A DNA stretch of 64,000 bases from a virus. Both the position numbers and the translations under genes were made by a program. This document shows positions 41,501 to 51,019 of the stretch, piece by piece. Location: positions 124,001-188,000 of the IMG/VR virus record IMGVR_UViG_3300035703_000006. One strand, written 5' to 3'. The notes under the pieces are model-generated. The model worked only from the letters and a program-made list of their open reading frames with translations, was not told the origin of the DNA and made no database searches. The first letter of the stretch is position 1, and every line of letters starts with the position of its first letter.

Positions 41501-42662
41501 TACTCAAGGAACTCAGGGTACTCAAGGAACTCAGGGTACTCAAGGAACTCAGGGTACTCAAGGAACTCAGGGTACTCAAGGAACTCAGGGTACTCAAGGA
41601 ACTCAGGGTACTCAGGGTCTCCAAGGTCTCCAAGGTTTACAGGGAACTCAAGGTACTCAAGGAACTCAAGGAACTCAAGGTACGCAGGGAACTCAAGGTC
41701 TCCAAGGTTTACAGGGAACTCAAGGTACTCAAGGAACTCAAGGTACTCAAGGAACTCAAGGTACTCAAGGAACTCAAGGTACTCAAGGTCTCCAAGGTTT
41801 ACAGGGAACTCAAGGTACTCAAGGAACTCAAGGAACTCAAGGAACTCAAGGTACACAGGGAACTCAAGGTACACAGGGAACTCAAGGTACACAGGGAACT
41901 CAAGGTACTCAAGGTCTCCAAGGTCTCCAAGGTTTACAGGGAACTCAAGGAACTCAAGGTACACAGGGAACTCAAGGTACACAGGGTACTCAAGGTACTC
42001 AAGGTTTACAAGGAACTCAAGGTACTCAAGGTCTCCAAGGTTTACAGGGAACTCAAGGAACTCAAGGAACTCAAGGAACTCAAGGAACTCAAGGAACTCA
42101 AGGAACTCAAGGAACTCAAGGAACTCAAGGAACTACTGGACCTGTGGCAGGTTCTGCAAATCAGATTGTTTACAAAGATTCATCAAATAATCCAACCAGT
42201 TCAAGTAGTTTGAGTTATATCGGCCCAGTTTCTGGAATCGGAACTCTAGGAATTGGAACCATCATTACAATCAAGCATAATGATACTTTAAATTCTGGAA
42301 CTTTAACTTTTGAGGGGTCTGCAGGTCAATTATTCACAATCACAAATAATCTCACTAGTGGTTCTATATTCTCAGTGGCAGATTCTTCTGGGATTCCCAG
42401 TATAGATGTAAATGCCGACGATACTGTTCTTTTAGCACCTTATAATGGAAATGTTGGTATAGGAACCACATTGCCACAAGCAAGAGTTCATATTGTTGGT
42501 AATACATTAATTACTGGTATTACAACTGTAGGTCTTGCAGATACTTCAACCCCCCCAAATAATTCTCAATTGAGTTTTGAACTTACTAGTAATACTAATC
42601 TAAGAATTAAAGTTCGTGGTACAGATGGAGTATTAAGATCAGCAAACATTACTCTTTCTTGA
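38511..42662 (+). CDS. Large collagen-like tail-fibre protein (cassette 1)
   Basis: A 1383-residue fibre. After an N-terminal region with S-x-G repeats come five 31-residue repeats (SLADASNITTGTISSSRLSG, then SYGISITG). Two long Gly-X-Y blocks follow, mostly GTQ, GLQ and GRQ (residues ~608-775 and ~938-1210), which should form a collagen-like triple helix. A beta-sandwich-like domain (SNWIPVLVNVTQD... to MGPQ) separates them. Each block has a boundary motif: ATIQNAALQ before the first, and GPVAGSANQIVYKD after the second. The tip is VGIGTTLPQARVHIVGN... ending SANITLS. It lacks an S74 chaperone, unlike the gene at 43308. Confidence 0.75.
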   Translation: MADKSFGLNQLNFTGIAGTSLIESESGLQINSPSVSISTDLSIGGKVNSNLIISSSYSVGIGSTQPQQKLDVVGNINVSGSITATSFVGSGTNLTGVARNTITAIDENIYYYPIFTPSNASAGTYSTIAIPSDKITYNPSGLIGIGTSTPNYNIDVVGTGRFTGNLIASTFIGSLTGTATTASSLTSTASVNTSGIITASSFVGNLTGTATAAVGLGTTSSINTSGIITASTFVGNLTGTATTATSLADASNITTGTISSSRLSGSYGISITGTATSLADASNITTGTISSSRLSGSYGINITGTANTLADAANITTGTISSSRLSGSYGISITGTANTLADAANITTGTISSSRLSGSYGISITGTANALDDAANITTGTINSSRLSGSYGINITGTAATATTALGVSTTININTSGIITATTFRVGTSATESIGITTNIINGGNLLLINPATIGVSTGTVRILGNLIVEGTTSTTQELVLTSSDKLIAIASTVGTIIDLDGAGIGIGSTSIRKFIRWNYGSSSLKSSENWNLDSGKAYQINDTSVLTSTALGSGVTISSLRSVSSGIITDRTELTSGQVSSGDYILIYDVSDPTNLKKATIQNAALQGLQGTQGTQGAQGLQGTQGTQGAQGLQGTQGTQGAQGTQGTQGTQGLQGTQGTQGTQGLQGTQGTQGTQGLQGTQGTQGTQGLQGTQGTQGTQGTQGTQGTQGTQGTQGTQGTQGTQGTQGLQGLQGTQGTQGTQGLQGTQGTQGTQGRQGTQGRQGTQGLQGTSGSNGTSGSSNWIPVLVNVTQDSSNPSTFTKTGAGGTDANWDASVYSEQGFVLGAYVSTKISSTSGSAIIGLGTNPSLSNDTLINYGLYLDSGTLKSIENNSQTGLGTTYDITDVLSVTYDGANVRYYKNSSLLRTVSRSFGDALYLDSSIYSTGLAFNNLVFGPMGPQGTQGLQGTQGTQGLQGLQGTQGTQGTQGTQGTQGTQGTQGTQGLQGLQGTQGTQGTQGTQGTQGTQGTQGTQGTQGTQGTQGTQGTQGTQGTQGLQGLQGLQGTQGTQGTQGTQGTQGTQGLQGLQGTQGTQGTQGTQGTQGTQGTQGTQGLQGLQGTQGTQGTQGTQGTQGTQGTQGTQGTQGTQGTQGTQGLQGLQGLQGTQGTQGTQGTQGTQGTQGTQGLQGTQGTQGLQGLQGTQGTQGTQGTQGTQGTQGTQGTQGTQGTTGPVAGSANQIVYKDSSNNPTSSSSLSYIGPVSGIGTLGIGTIITIKHNDTLNSGTLTFEGSAGQLFTITNNLTSGSIFSVADSSGIPSIDVNADDTVLLAPYNGNVGIGTTLPQARVHIVGNTLITGITTVGLADTSTPPNNSQLSFELTSNTNLRIKVRGTDGVLRSANITLS
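39237..39701 (+). repeat. Five tandem 93-base repeats
   Basis: Units at 39237, 39330, 39423, 39516 and 39609, each encoding 31 residues. Copies 3 and 4 look base-for-base identical, suggesting a very recent duplication or gene conversion. Confidence 0.85.
40332..40831 (+). repeat. Collagen-like Gly-X-Y repeat block A
   Basis: Short units of nine bases (such as GGAACTCAA or GGTACTCAA) encoding GTQ, GLQ, GAQ and GRQ, in frame with the gene 38511-42662. It is preceded by ATIQNAALQ and followed by GTSGSNGTSGSS. The repeats leave other frames open. Confidence 0.9.
41323..42141 (+). repeat. Collagen-like Gly-X-Y repeat block B
   Basis: Nine-base units encoding GTQ with periodic GLQGLQ, in frame with the same gene, starting after MGPQ and ending at GTTGPVAGSANQ. 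Long stretches are exact repeats of AAGGAACTC. Confidence 0.9.
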
Positions 42663-42666
42663 TGAC

Positions 42667-42695
42667 TTGACATTAAAAGGTTTTTGTGCTAAAAT
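42667..42695 (+). promoter_or_regulatory. Strong sigma70-like promoter in the fibre region
   Basis: TTGACA (42667-42672), 17-base spacer, TAAAAT (42690-42695): a near-consensus early-type promoter directly after the fibre gene stop, 25 bases before the small ORF at 42720. Confidence 0.75.
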
Positions 42696-42719
42696 ATTAG
42701 AGTACTGAGTAACATCAAA

Positions 42720-42893
42720 ATGCAAATTAGTCGTGAAACTCTTCGGGAACTTCAGGGAATGCAAGAAGACATTGCATCCCATTTCACCGAGGAGTTTTTT
42801 CCTATCAGTGGAGAAACTTATTGGACTTGTGTGCAGTGCCTTGCGGAAGCAAAATTGGCAGAACTTCGTGGTGAATTGACATATTCGAGTTGA
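42720..42893 (+). CDS. Small conserved cyanophage protein, 57 aa
   Basis: ATG 42720 to TGA 42891, read from the sigma70-like promoter just upstream. Sequence QISRETLRELQGMQEDIASH, then FPISGETYWTCVQCLAEAKLAELRGEL has a CxxC pair and looks helical. I recognise similar short proteins in cyanophages without known function. The early-type promoter suggests it is not a structural protein despite its place among fibre genes. Confidence 0.65.
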   Translation: MQISRETLRELQGMQEDIASHFTEEFFPISGETYWTCVQCLAEAKLAELRGELTYSS

Positions 42894-42895
42894 AC

Positions 42896-42903
42896 TCTAA
42901 ATA
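42896..42903 (+). promoter_or_regulatory. Late-promoter-like TCTAAATA
   Basis: Between the 57-aa and 90-aa genes, 21 bases before the ATG at 42924. Confidence 0.35.
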
Positions 42904-42923
42904 TAGAAAATAGGGTTCGTTCT

Positions 42924-43196
42924 ATGAAGTACCGCATAGACACTACGTACTGTTGGTATAATTGTGGAACAGAAATCGTTCTTATGTATTTTATAAATGG
43001 AATTCCATTTACATTTGATGAGTTACCACATTCTGGAATGCACACTACAGAAATTGTGGAACACGCAAATAATGAATTGTCATATGAACCAGAAGATTTA
43101 TATCAATCTTCTTATTATTTGATGCTTGAAGAATGCCATCCACTTATGTTTGAATTGGAATTGGAAAATCCAGAACTGCTACCCTGCGATGACTAA
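42924..43196 (+). CDS. Hypothetical protein, 90 aa
   Basis: A 90-residue acidic protein (MKYRIDTTYCWYNCGTEIVLMYFINGIPFTFDELPHSGMH..., LEECHPLMFELELENPELLPCDD). It has four Cys and several His residues that might bind a metal, but no known pattern. It lies in the small-gene gap between two giant fibre genes and may share the upstream sigma70-like promoter. Not recognised. Confidence 0.55.
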   Translation: MKYRIDTTYCWYNCGTEIVLMYFINGIPFTFDELPHSGMHTTEIVEHANNELSYEPEDLYQSSYYLMLEECHPLMFELELENPELLPCDD

Positions 43197-43269
43197 AACC
43201 AAAATTGACTTTTAATTGCAAAAAGGGTGCAAAAAATTTCCCGCAAAATTTTTTGACCTAAGGTTTTTG

Positions 43270-43277
43270 TCTAAATA
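43270..43277 (+). promoter_or_regulatory. Late-promoter-like TCTAAATA
   Basis: In the 111-base gap, 31 bases before the 2557-codon fibre gene; likely its late promoter. Confidence 0.5.
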
Positions 43278-43307
43278 CAACTATAAAAGATTTATAGTGC
43301 TAATAAA

Positions 43308-46300
43308 ATGCCTCTGTCAAGATTAGAGAATTTTTTAAAAAATGCTGAAGGAAATATTCTTTACGTAAATCCATCAGATTTTGATGCTACAGATAGTTAC
43401 GAAAATCAAGGCAATTCTTTAACTCGTCCATTCAAGACAATTCAAAGAGCATTAATAGAAGCTGCAAGATTTTCATATCAAAGTGGCAGAAATAATGATA
43501 GGATCGACAGAACGACTATATTAGTTTATCCGGGAACTCATTATATTGACAATAGACCTGGTTTTTCAATCCAAAAGCAAGGTGCTAACGCAATTTATAA
43601 AAAAAGAACTGGGACATCTACTTGGTCTGAGGTTAATTTACCAGAACTTAATGATAATACAAATTATGACATTTTAGATACAAATAACGATTTATATAAA
43701 TTTAACTCAGTTCTTGGTGGTGCAATTTTACCTCGTGGAACCTCAATTATTGGATATGATTTAAGAAAAACAAAAATTCGTCCTCTTTACGTTCCAAATC
43801 CAGAAGATTCCTCTGTTGAAAATACAAGTATTTTTAATGTAACTGGTACTTGTTACTTCAGTACCTTCACATTTTTAGATGCAGATCAAACAAAGACGGT
43901 ATTTAGAGATTATACTGATAATCGTTTTGTCCCTAATTTTTCACACCATAAGGTAGTTTCGTTCGCTTATGCTGATGGTGTAAATAAAGTTGCTCTTGGA
44001 ACAGAGCAGACTGATTTGACCGACCTTGACATGTATTATTATAAGGTCGCAAGGGCATATGGTGATATCACTGGAAGAGGAGTTGTTGATTATCCATCTC
44101 TTACTGACTTTGAACCATCCAAAGATGAATTTAGAATTGTTGGAGAATTACAAGCAAATCCACTTGGTATTTCAAATATTAGTGGTGGTGATGGGGTCAC
44201 GCAAGCAACAAATGTAATTACAGTTACGACAAAAAATCTTCAAACAGGAGAAGAAATCCCTCACGGACTTTTTGTTGATAGTCCAGTATTAATTTCTGGA
44301 ATTACTACAGATGCTGCAACATTTAATGGATCTTTTACAGTTAGAGAAGTTGTTGGATTATCCACTTTTACTTACACTTCAACCTCTTCACCGACAAATC
44401 CCAACCCACAAGTTGCGAATTATGAAACTGGTATCGTAACAATTGAGGCAGATAGTGTAAGTTCTGCATCTCCTTATGTATTTAATTGTTCAATCCGTTC
44501 TGCATATGGATTGTGCGGAATGTGGGCAGATGGCAATAAAGCAGATGGTTTTAAAAGTATGGTTGTTGCCCAGTTTACTGGGGTATCTCTACAAAAAGAC
44601 GATAATGCTTTCATTATTTACAATAAAACCACAGGAAAATATGAAGGTAATGATATCTTAGCATTAACAAGTAATGAAAGACCATTACACATAAATGGTA
44701 ATGCAATTTACAAACCAGATTATGAAAGTTATCATATTCGTGTCTCAAATAATGGTTTCGTTCAGTGCGTTTCTATCTTTGCTATTGGTTTTGCAAAACA
44801 TTTTATAACTGAATCTGGTGGTGATATGAGCATCACCAACTCAAACTCAAATTTTGGTGCAATTTCTCTTGAATCTGTTGGATATAGAAATGAATCATTC
44901 GATAGAGATGATGTTGGTTATATCACTCACATTATACCACCTAAAGAAGTAGATGAACCAGAAACTAATATTAATTGGTTACCACTTGATGTATCAAAAA
45001 CTATTTCAGTAGGTTCTGTAGAAAAATTATATCTTTATAATTACAAAGATAAAGAATTTTCACCATCAAAAGACGTAGATGGATTTAAAATTGGTGCAAA
45101 GATAAGTGATAAATTAAATCTGAATATAACAATTGGAACTGCACAAACTGTTTATAGTTCTCCAATATTGATGCCAGTTTCCTCTGGAGTTGGAGTTACT
45201 GCAAGAAAGTCATATCAAGTAACTAGAACTGCTGGCAATTTAAATAGTATCTCTAATAATGTTTTAACTTTAAATACTAATCATCAATTAATTAATGGAG
45301 AGAGTGTTAGAATTTTTTCAGATACTGGTGAAGTTCCAAATGGAATTTCAGTAAATACAGTTGCGTATGCAATTACAACTGGATTAGCAGCAAATCAAAT
45401 CAAACTCGCTTATTCATTAAATGATGCAATTGCACAAAATGAAATAAAAGGAATTAATGATAGGGGTGGAATTCTTACTATTGTAAGTTCAGTAACTGAT
45501 AAAAAACCTGGAGAAATTGGAAGTCCTATACAATATGATGATGCAAATGGACAATGGTACATTTTAAGCAGTAATTCATATGACAATCAAATCTATTCTT
45601 CCATTGTTGGATTTGGAACAACATCGTTAGGGAACGAAACTTCATCTACATTTTTAAAAAGAAAATTAGATAATCGTGCCATTCAAGATAGAATTTATAA
45701 AATAAGATATGTAGTCCCAAAAGAGTTCACTAATGCAAGACCACCACAAGCAGGATTTGTATTACAAGAATCAAAAAGTGTAGGAATTAGTTCTATTTCT
45801 TTTAATTATAATCAAGAAATTACTAATTTAACTCCACCAGCATATTTAAGAAATGAAAAAATTGTAACAAACGCAGTAGTTGGTGCTTTATCTGGAGGAA
45901 AACAAACAGTAACTATTACGACAGAAAAACCTCATAAGTTTTTTGTTGGAGATAAAGTTAAGATTCAAAGAGTTAAGAGTACAAATAACCCCTCTGCAGT
46001 TGGAATTACTTCATCTTATAATGGATCATATGTAATTAATTCTGTACCAAGTTCTAAAACTTTTACTTATGAAATTTCTGGAGTAAAAGTAAATCCAGGA
46101 ACATTTTCTACTTTAATTAATGAAAGAGATACAAATCAAGAAAGAAAAGATATACCTCTAGTTTCTAGAGAGCAATATAAGAATGATTTTTACATTTATA
46201 GAGTAGATACAATCAGACCTCATATTCCTGGAGTAAATGGTCAAGATGGCGTATATAATTTAATTATTTTAGCATCCAACATCTCTCCGTCTTCGGATAT

Positions 46301-49300
46301 AGGATACAATCTTTCAAGCAAAGCATTTAATCAAGATGTAAGGAATTTATATCCACAAATTGATCGTGATAATTTCAATTCAGACCCGTCAGAAGTAGTT
46401 AGTTACGCTGATGCATCTGTAATAGGAAAAGTTGTAACTGATGATAAAAGAAAATCTATTACAAGAGAAACAATAAACTCTTTTATAAAAAATTCAAATA
46501 TTGGATTTGGAATTACTGGAGTAGTTGCATCAGGAACTGGATATACAACAATCACATTACATACAAATGTTGAGCACAATTTAAATTCAATTAAATCAAT
46601 AACCATAAAAGATGCTGTTTCGGGGATATCTTCTGGTGCTGGATATGGTAATACTACAATATACTCTGCATCTTTGGTTGGAGGAACTGGTCAGGATGCT
46701 TCTCTTTATGTTCCTGTTGTTGGTTCAACTGGAACAATCAATGCAAATTCAATTAAAATAGTTGATCGAGGATCAGTTTATTCTGTAGGAGACGTTTTGG
46801 ATGTCTCTGGTCCATCCGGGATTACTCCAACAATATATGCAAAGGCAGAAGTCCTGGAAATCAATAATAATGTTGGAGATGCCCTAGAAATACGTGGATT
46901 TAACACCACAGAAATGGATGGTGTTTATAAAATTATAAGTGTTCCATCTGCAAAGTCTATTCAAATTTATGTTCCAAGCGGAGTTCCATCATATCAATCA
47001 AATACGAATGGAAGAATTCCTTTGGCAATGTTATCATCTAAAGGAGTTGGAATTAATTCATTCAGATTTGATAATGTTAATACTGGAATAGTTACAGTTA
47101 CAACAGAAATTGCTCACGGATTGTTAAGGGGAAATAAATTTACAATTGTTGGTAGTGGACATACAATTTATGACAAAACATTTGTTGTAAAAGAGAATGT
47201 TGGATTGACCACATTTACCTTTAATGTTGGTATTGTAACACAAACCAAAATATCAACCACTGGAACATTACTTAAGCACTCTTTAAGTGCTAATGAATTA
47301 GTTCTGACAAGGGGCGAGGACAATCTTGGATCTAGAGCATCTTATTTTTATGCTGGAATCACAACAACCATTTCTGCATCAATAAGTGTATCGGATCTAA
47401 CAATTACATTGACAAGTTCCAAAGGATTTGAACGTGGAGATTATATTGCCATAAACAATGAAATTATTCGTCTTGCAAATTCAACATCTACGAATACTTT
47501 TAATGTTCTTCGTGGTGCATTCAGTACATTTAAAACTACTGCAGAAGCAGGAACTCAAGTTAAGAAAATAAGTATAATGCCAATGGAGGTTCGTAGACCT
47601 TCATTTATGAGAGCATCTGGCCATACTTTTGAATATCTTGGATATGGACCAGGAAACTATTCTACTGGTATGCCACAAAAGCAAACTAGAATTTTAACAG
47701 AAGATGATGTTCTTGTATCGCAGGCAAGAAAGCAAAAAGGTGGAGTAGTCGTTTATACTGGAATGAATGATGTTGGTGAATTTTATTCTGGTGCTAAAAA
47801 GTTAAGTTCCTCAACTGGTGAAGAAAAAATTGTTGAAGCACCAATTATCAGTTATACAGGAGACGATGCTGAAGGGACTAACACAAATAAACTAGATGTA
47901 ACTTTTGATAATATTTTGGCAAGAGGAAGAATTACTATTGAAGGTGGTGAAGGAGCAAGAGAAACAAGTCAATTTTATGGTCCAGTAAGTTTTAGTAAAA
48001 AAGTTGTAAGTACTTCTGATGAAGGTATCATATCCAAAAATCTTTATATCAGTGGGGATACATCATCTAATAAGTTAATCACAGTTGGATTATCAACACC
48101 AACTAGTGCAAATTTAGTAAATAGTGGTAATATATCTCTTAAATCACTTCCAAATGATGGTTATATTGGTCAAGTTTATATTGATAATGAATGGAAAAAA
48201 TTTGGTTTAATTAGCCAATCTAAAGACATTTTAGACCTTAAGGTTGATAAAATTGGAATTGGAAATTCCAATTTATTTTTAAATGCAGCAGATTCTGGAG
48301 TAAATAATGCAATATTTTATGTTGGAGGAAAGGCAAAGTTTAGAGATGTCGTATTTTCTGGAAATGTTGACATTGAATCTGGAGTCACATTAGATAATGT
48401 TACTTTTAATAGTATAAATGTTAGAAAAACTGCTTTCTTTAGTGGTGTTGGTGGAGGTGGAACTTCTTATGCAATTTATGTTTATGATCCAGGAACTTTA
48501 GTTCCTTTTGGTGCTGGAACAACAAATGCCCCAAGACTTAGAAGTAGATTCTATGATTTAGAAGTTGCTGGAGTTTCTACATTTACAAGTGGTCTTGTTG
48601 GAATAGGAACTACAACCTTTACAGGTACTTCCAATCAATTGCTGCAGGTAAATGGAGGTGCTTACTTTAGTGGTTCTGTCGGAATTGGAATCACAAATCC
48701 ATCTGAAAAACTTGTTTCATTTGGTGATGTTGGAATACATACGAGTTTAAATTTATATTCACCAACTCAACAAAAAAGAGCATCATTACAAGCAGTAGAG
48801 GCAACACAAAAGTATAAATCTGGACTAGTTATTAATGTTCCTGATGGTGATGAGATTGCTATCTCTGATGGGGAAACTACTAATGTAGTTATAACTGGTT
48901 CTGGTTCTGTTGGAGTTGGAACAACAAATCTATCATCAAAACTACAAGTACACGGAACAATTGGAATATCTTCTTCTGGAGATACTGAACAAATTGTTTC
49001 TGGTGGAAGAACAAAACTTTCATCTAATAGCACTACTGGATTTATTATTAATCAAACTGACTCTAATGATATAATTTTACAAAACCAAGGAACTGAAAGA
49101 CTTAGAGTTGGTGCTGCAAGAACAGCAACTTATACAAGCAATAGTAATGATAGTGACTTAAAGGGAAGTCACTTTAAACTTAAAAACACAGGAATAGGAG
49201 ATGTTATTTTATCTTGGTTTGCAGATGACGCAAGCAATCAAAGATGGTATTCTGGAATTGATGTAAGTGATTCTTATTCTTGGAAATTAGCAAGTCCAAA

Positions 49301-50981
49301 TAGTTCTGTTGCTTTAGGACAAGAAAACTTTGATTCTGTTGGTGAAAATTCAGCAAGAAATCAAATTGAAACAAAACTAAGAGTTAATGGTGATGGCGAT
49401 TTAAGTGTTCTTGGTTCTTTAACTTTGAGAGGTCTGAATACACCACCAAGACTTGAAGTTAATTCAGTTGGTGTTGCAACTATTAGAGGAAGTTTAAATC
49501 TTTCCAATCTTACTAACACAAGTGGAGCAACATTAGCAGTATCCGATATTACAATTAATACTGATAGATTCATTGTTGCAGGAAATACAGGAAACATTAC
49601 TACGAAAGGAACAATTGTTTCTGATGGGGCACTTACAGTAAATTCGGCAAATCAATCAGTATTTGGAGGAAGTCTTGGAGTTACTGGTGCGATAACTGCT
49701 GGTTCATTTGTAAAAACAAATGGTGGTTCTTTGGGTGGAATTTCAAACATATTGAGAGCAGATGGAAGTGATACTGAATTAAAAGAACTAGATATCCTAA
49801 ATGCTCTAGGATACAAACCTTCTCCCCCAATTGCAACATCATCTTTACCAACAGGCAATTCTGAATTATTAAACGATATTGGTGTATTTTTTAATGGGAC
49901 AAATACAATATTTGCATTAAAAAGAAGATATTTCATAGAAGGTACTACACAATTTCAATCATATATTCCCCTCGGTCCTGATAACTTGATAGTTTCTTTA
50001 GGTGGTGTAATACAAAGACCATCTACTGATTACGAGTTGGAGACATCTGTTGTAAATGGGGCAGTAGTTTATACTGGGAATATTAGATTTATAGAGGCAC
50101 CTCCTGCTTCTCTTAAAAATGAATGTTTTATTCTTGCTCTTGGTGGTCAAGGAAGTCTTCTTAATAATGTAGATTGGGAAAGTGAAGGTGATATTGCTGT
50201 TGGAATACAAAATAATTCCGCAAAAATACTTCCAATTGGAACCAACAATCAAGTGCTTATTGTTGATACAACTATAGGAAATATTGGCAAATTGAAGTGG
50301 TCAAACGATTTAGATATTAATAATTTAACAGTCAATAATAATTTAACAGTCAAAGGAAACTTTACGTTAGGGGATCAAAGTACAGATATTATTACAATCA
50401 ATTCTCTAACAACAGCAAATGAAAAAATTGAAATTGCACAAAACAAATATTTAAAAGTTGGAAATGCCCATTTATCTTCTGGTGGAGACTATGTGCATTT
50501 AGCAAATAATGAATGGTATAATGGAACTGCTTGGACACAAAGTGCAAATGGTGCATTATTTCAAATTACTGGACAAACCTTTAATTGGTATAAGTTCACT
50601 AATGGAAATCAAAATCATACCAGTTTAATGAGTCTTGATGCATCTGGAAATCTCTCAGTAACAAATGATATTACTGCATTTGCGTCTGATATTAGACTTA
50701 AAACTAATATTGAACCGATCAAAAATGCTCTGAATAAAGTCCTTAAACTTCATGGATTTACTTATAATTTTAATGAAAAAGGCAAAGAACTTGGGTTTGA
50801 TACTAATAGTCGTTATGTTGGAGTTTCTGCTCAAGACATTCAAGCAGTTCTTCCTGAAGCAGTTAAGCCTGCTCCATCGAATGAAAATTATATTACGGTT
50901 CAATATGAGAAGATTGTTCCATTGTTAATTGAAGCAATCAAAGAGTTGAAAGCAGAAATTGAAGAATTGAAGAATAAATAA
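43308..50981 (+). CDS. Giant tail-fibre protein with C-terminal S74 chaperone domain, 2557 aa
   Basis: The largest complete gene here. It begins SRLENFLKNAEGNILYVNPSDFDATDSYENQGNSLTRPFKTIQRALIEAARF and TILVYPGTHYIDNRPG, a right-handed beta-helix entry, followed by a series of beta modules (for example GLVKITN-like VGDKVKIQRVKS and FERGDYIAINNEIIRL). The middle and end have many short GIGTT-type repeats typical of fibre shafts. At ~2455-2557 the sequence ASDIRLKTNIEPIKNALNKV...HGFTYNF...RYVGVSAQDIQAVLPEAV is an S74 intramolecular chaperone with the Ser and Lys expected for self-cleavage. Probably a long tail fibre trimer matured by autoproteolysis. Confidence 0.78.
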   Translation: MPLSRLENFLKNAEGNILYVNPSDFDATDSYENQGNSLTRPFKTIQRALIEAARFSYQSGRNNDRIDRTTILVYPGTHYIDNRPGFSIQKQGANAIYKKRTGTSTWSEVNLPELNDNTNYDILDTNNDLYKFNSVLGGAILPRGTSIIGYDLRKTKIRPLYVPNPEDSSVENTSIFNVTGTCYFSTFTFLDADQTKTVFRDYTDNRFVPNFSHHKVVSFAYADGVNKVALGTEQTDLTDLDMYYYKVARAYGDITGRGVVDYPSLTDFEPSKDEFRIVGELQANPLGISNISGGDGVTQATNVITVTTKNLQTGEEIPHGLFVDSPVLISGITTDAATFNGSFTVREVVGLSTFTYTSTSSPTNPNPQVANYETGIVTIEADSVSSASPYVFNCSIRSAYGLCGMWADGNKADGFKSMVVAQFTGVSLQKDDNAFIIYNKTTGKYEGNDILALTSNERPLHINGNAIYKPDYESYHIRVSNNGFVQCVSIFAIGFAKHFITESGGDMSITNSNSNFGAISLESVGYRNESFDRDDVGYITHIIPPKEVDEPETNINWLPLDVSKTISVGSVEKLYLYNYKDKEFSPSKDVDGFKIGAKISDKLNLNITIGTAQTVYSSPILMPVSSGVGVTARKSYQVTRTAGNLNSISNNVLTLNTNHQLINGESVRIFSDTGEVPNGISVNTVAYAITTGLAANQIKLAYSLNDAIAQNEIKGINDRGGILTIVSSVTDKKPGEIGSPIQYDDANGQWYILSSNSYDNQIYSSIVGFGTTSLGNETSSTFLKRKLDNRAIQDRIYKIRYVVPKEFTNARPPQAGFVLQESKSVGISSISFNYNQEITNLTPPAYLRNEKIVTNAVVGALSGGKQTVTITTEKPHKFFVGDKVKIQRVKSTNNPSAVGITSSYNGSYVINSVPSSKTFTYEISGVKVNPGTFSTLINERDTNQERKDIPLVSREQYKNDFYIYRVDTIRPHIPGVNGQDGVYNLIILASNISPSSDIGYNLSSKAFNQDVRNLYPQIDRDNFNSDPSEVVSYADASVIGKVVTDDKRKSITRETINSFIKNSNIGFGITGVVASGTGYTTITLHTNVEHNLNSIKSITIKDAVSGISSGAGYGNTTIYSASLVGGTGQDASLYVPVVGSTGTINANSIKIVDRGSVYSVGDVLDVSGPSGITPTIYAKAEVLEINNNVGDALEIRGFNTTEMDGVYKIISVPSAKSIQIYVPSGVPSYQSNTNGRIPLAMLSSKGVGINSFRFDNVNTGIVTVTTEIAHGLLRGNKFTIVGSGHTIYDKTFVVKENVGLTTFTFNVGIVTQTKISTTGTLLKHSLSANELVLTRGEDNLGSRASYFYAGITTTISASISVSDLTITLTSSKGFERGDYIAINNEIIRLANSTSTNTFNVLRGAFSTFKTTAEAGTQVKKISIMPMEVRRPSFMRASGHTFEYLGYGPGNYSTGMPQKQTRILTEDDVLVSQARKQKGGVVVYTGMNDVGEFYSGAKKLSSSTGEEKIVEAPIISYTGDDAEGTNTNKLDVTFDNILARGRITIEGGEGARETSQFYGPVSFSKKVVSTSDEGIISKNLYISGDTSSNKLITVGLSTPTSANLVNSGNISLKSLPNDGYIGQVYIDNEWKKFGLISQSKDILDLKVDKIGIGNSNLFLNAADSGVNNAIFYVGGKAKFRDVVFSGNVDIESGVTLDNVTFNSINVRKTAFFSGVGGGGTSYAIYVYDPGTLVPFGAGTTNAPRLRSRFYDLEVAGVSTFTSGLVGIGTTTFTGTSNQLLQVNGGAYFSGSVGIGITNPSEKLVSFGDVGIHTSLNLYSPTQQKRASLQAVEATQKYKSGLVINVPDGDEIAISDGETTNVVITGSGSVGVGTTNLSSKLQVHGTIGISSSGDTEQIVSGGRTKLSSNSTTGFIINQTDSNDIILQNQGTERLRVGAARTATYTSNSNDSDLKGSHFKLKNTGIGDVILSWFADDASNQRWYSGIDVSDSYSWKLASPNSSVALGQENFDSVGENSARNQIETKLRVNGDGDLSVLGSLTLRGLNTPPRLEVNSVGVATIRGSLNLSNLTNTSGATLAVSDITINTDRFIVAGNTGNITTKGTIVSDGALTVNSANQSVFGGSLGVTGAITAGSFVKTNGGSLGGISNILRADGSDTELKELDILNALGYKPSPPIATSSLPTGNSELLNDIGVFFNGTNTIFALKRRYFIEGTTQFQSYIPLGPDNLIVSLGGVIQRPSTDYELETSVVNGAVVYTGNIRFIEAPPASLKNECFILALGGQGSLLNNVDWESEGDIAVGIQNNSAKILPIGTNNQVLIVDTTIGNIGKLKWSNDLDINNLTVNNNLTVKGNFTLGDQSTDIITINSLTTANEKIEIAQNKYLKVGNAHLSSGGDYVHLANNEWYNGTAWTQSANGALFQITGQTFNWYKFTNGNQNHTSLMSLDASGNLSVTNDITAFASDIRLKTNIEPIKNALNKVLKLHGFTYNFNEKGKELGFDTNSRYVGVSAQDIQAVLPEAVKPAPSNENYITVQYEKIVPLLIEAIKELKAEIEELKNK
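50973..50980 (+). promoter_or_regulatory. Late-promoter-like AATAAATA
   Basis: At the stop of the giant fibre gene, 40 bases before the ATG at 51020. Confidence 0.35.
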
Positions 50982-51019
50982 TATTATACTTTGCTTTAAT
51001 ATTCCAATATTAAAAGATT

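Noticed and set aside
40237-42213. Long alternative frames over collagen blocks A and B
   Set aside because: Same repeat artefact; only the GTQ frame links to flanking domains.
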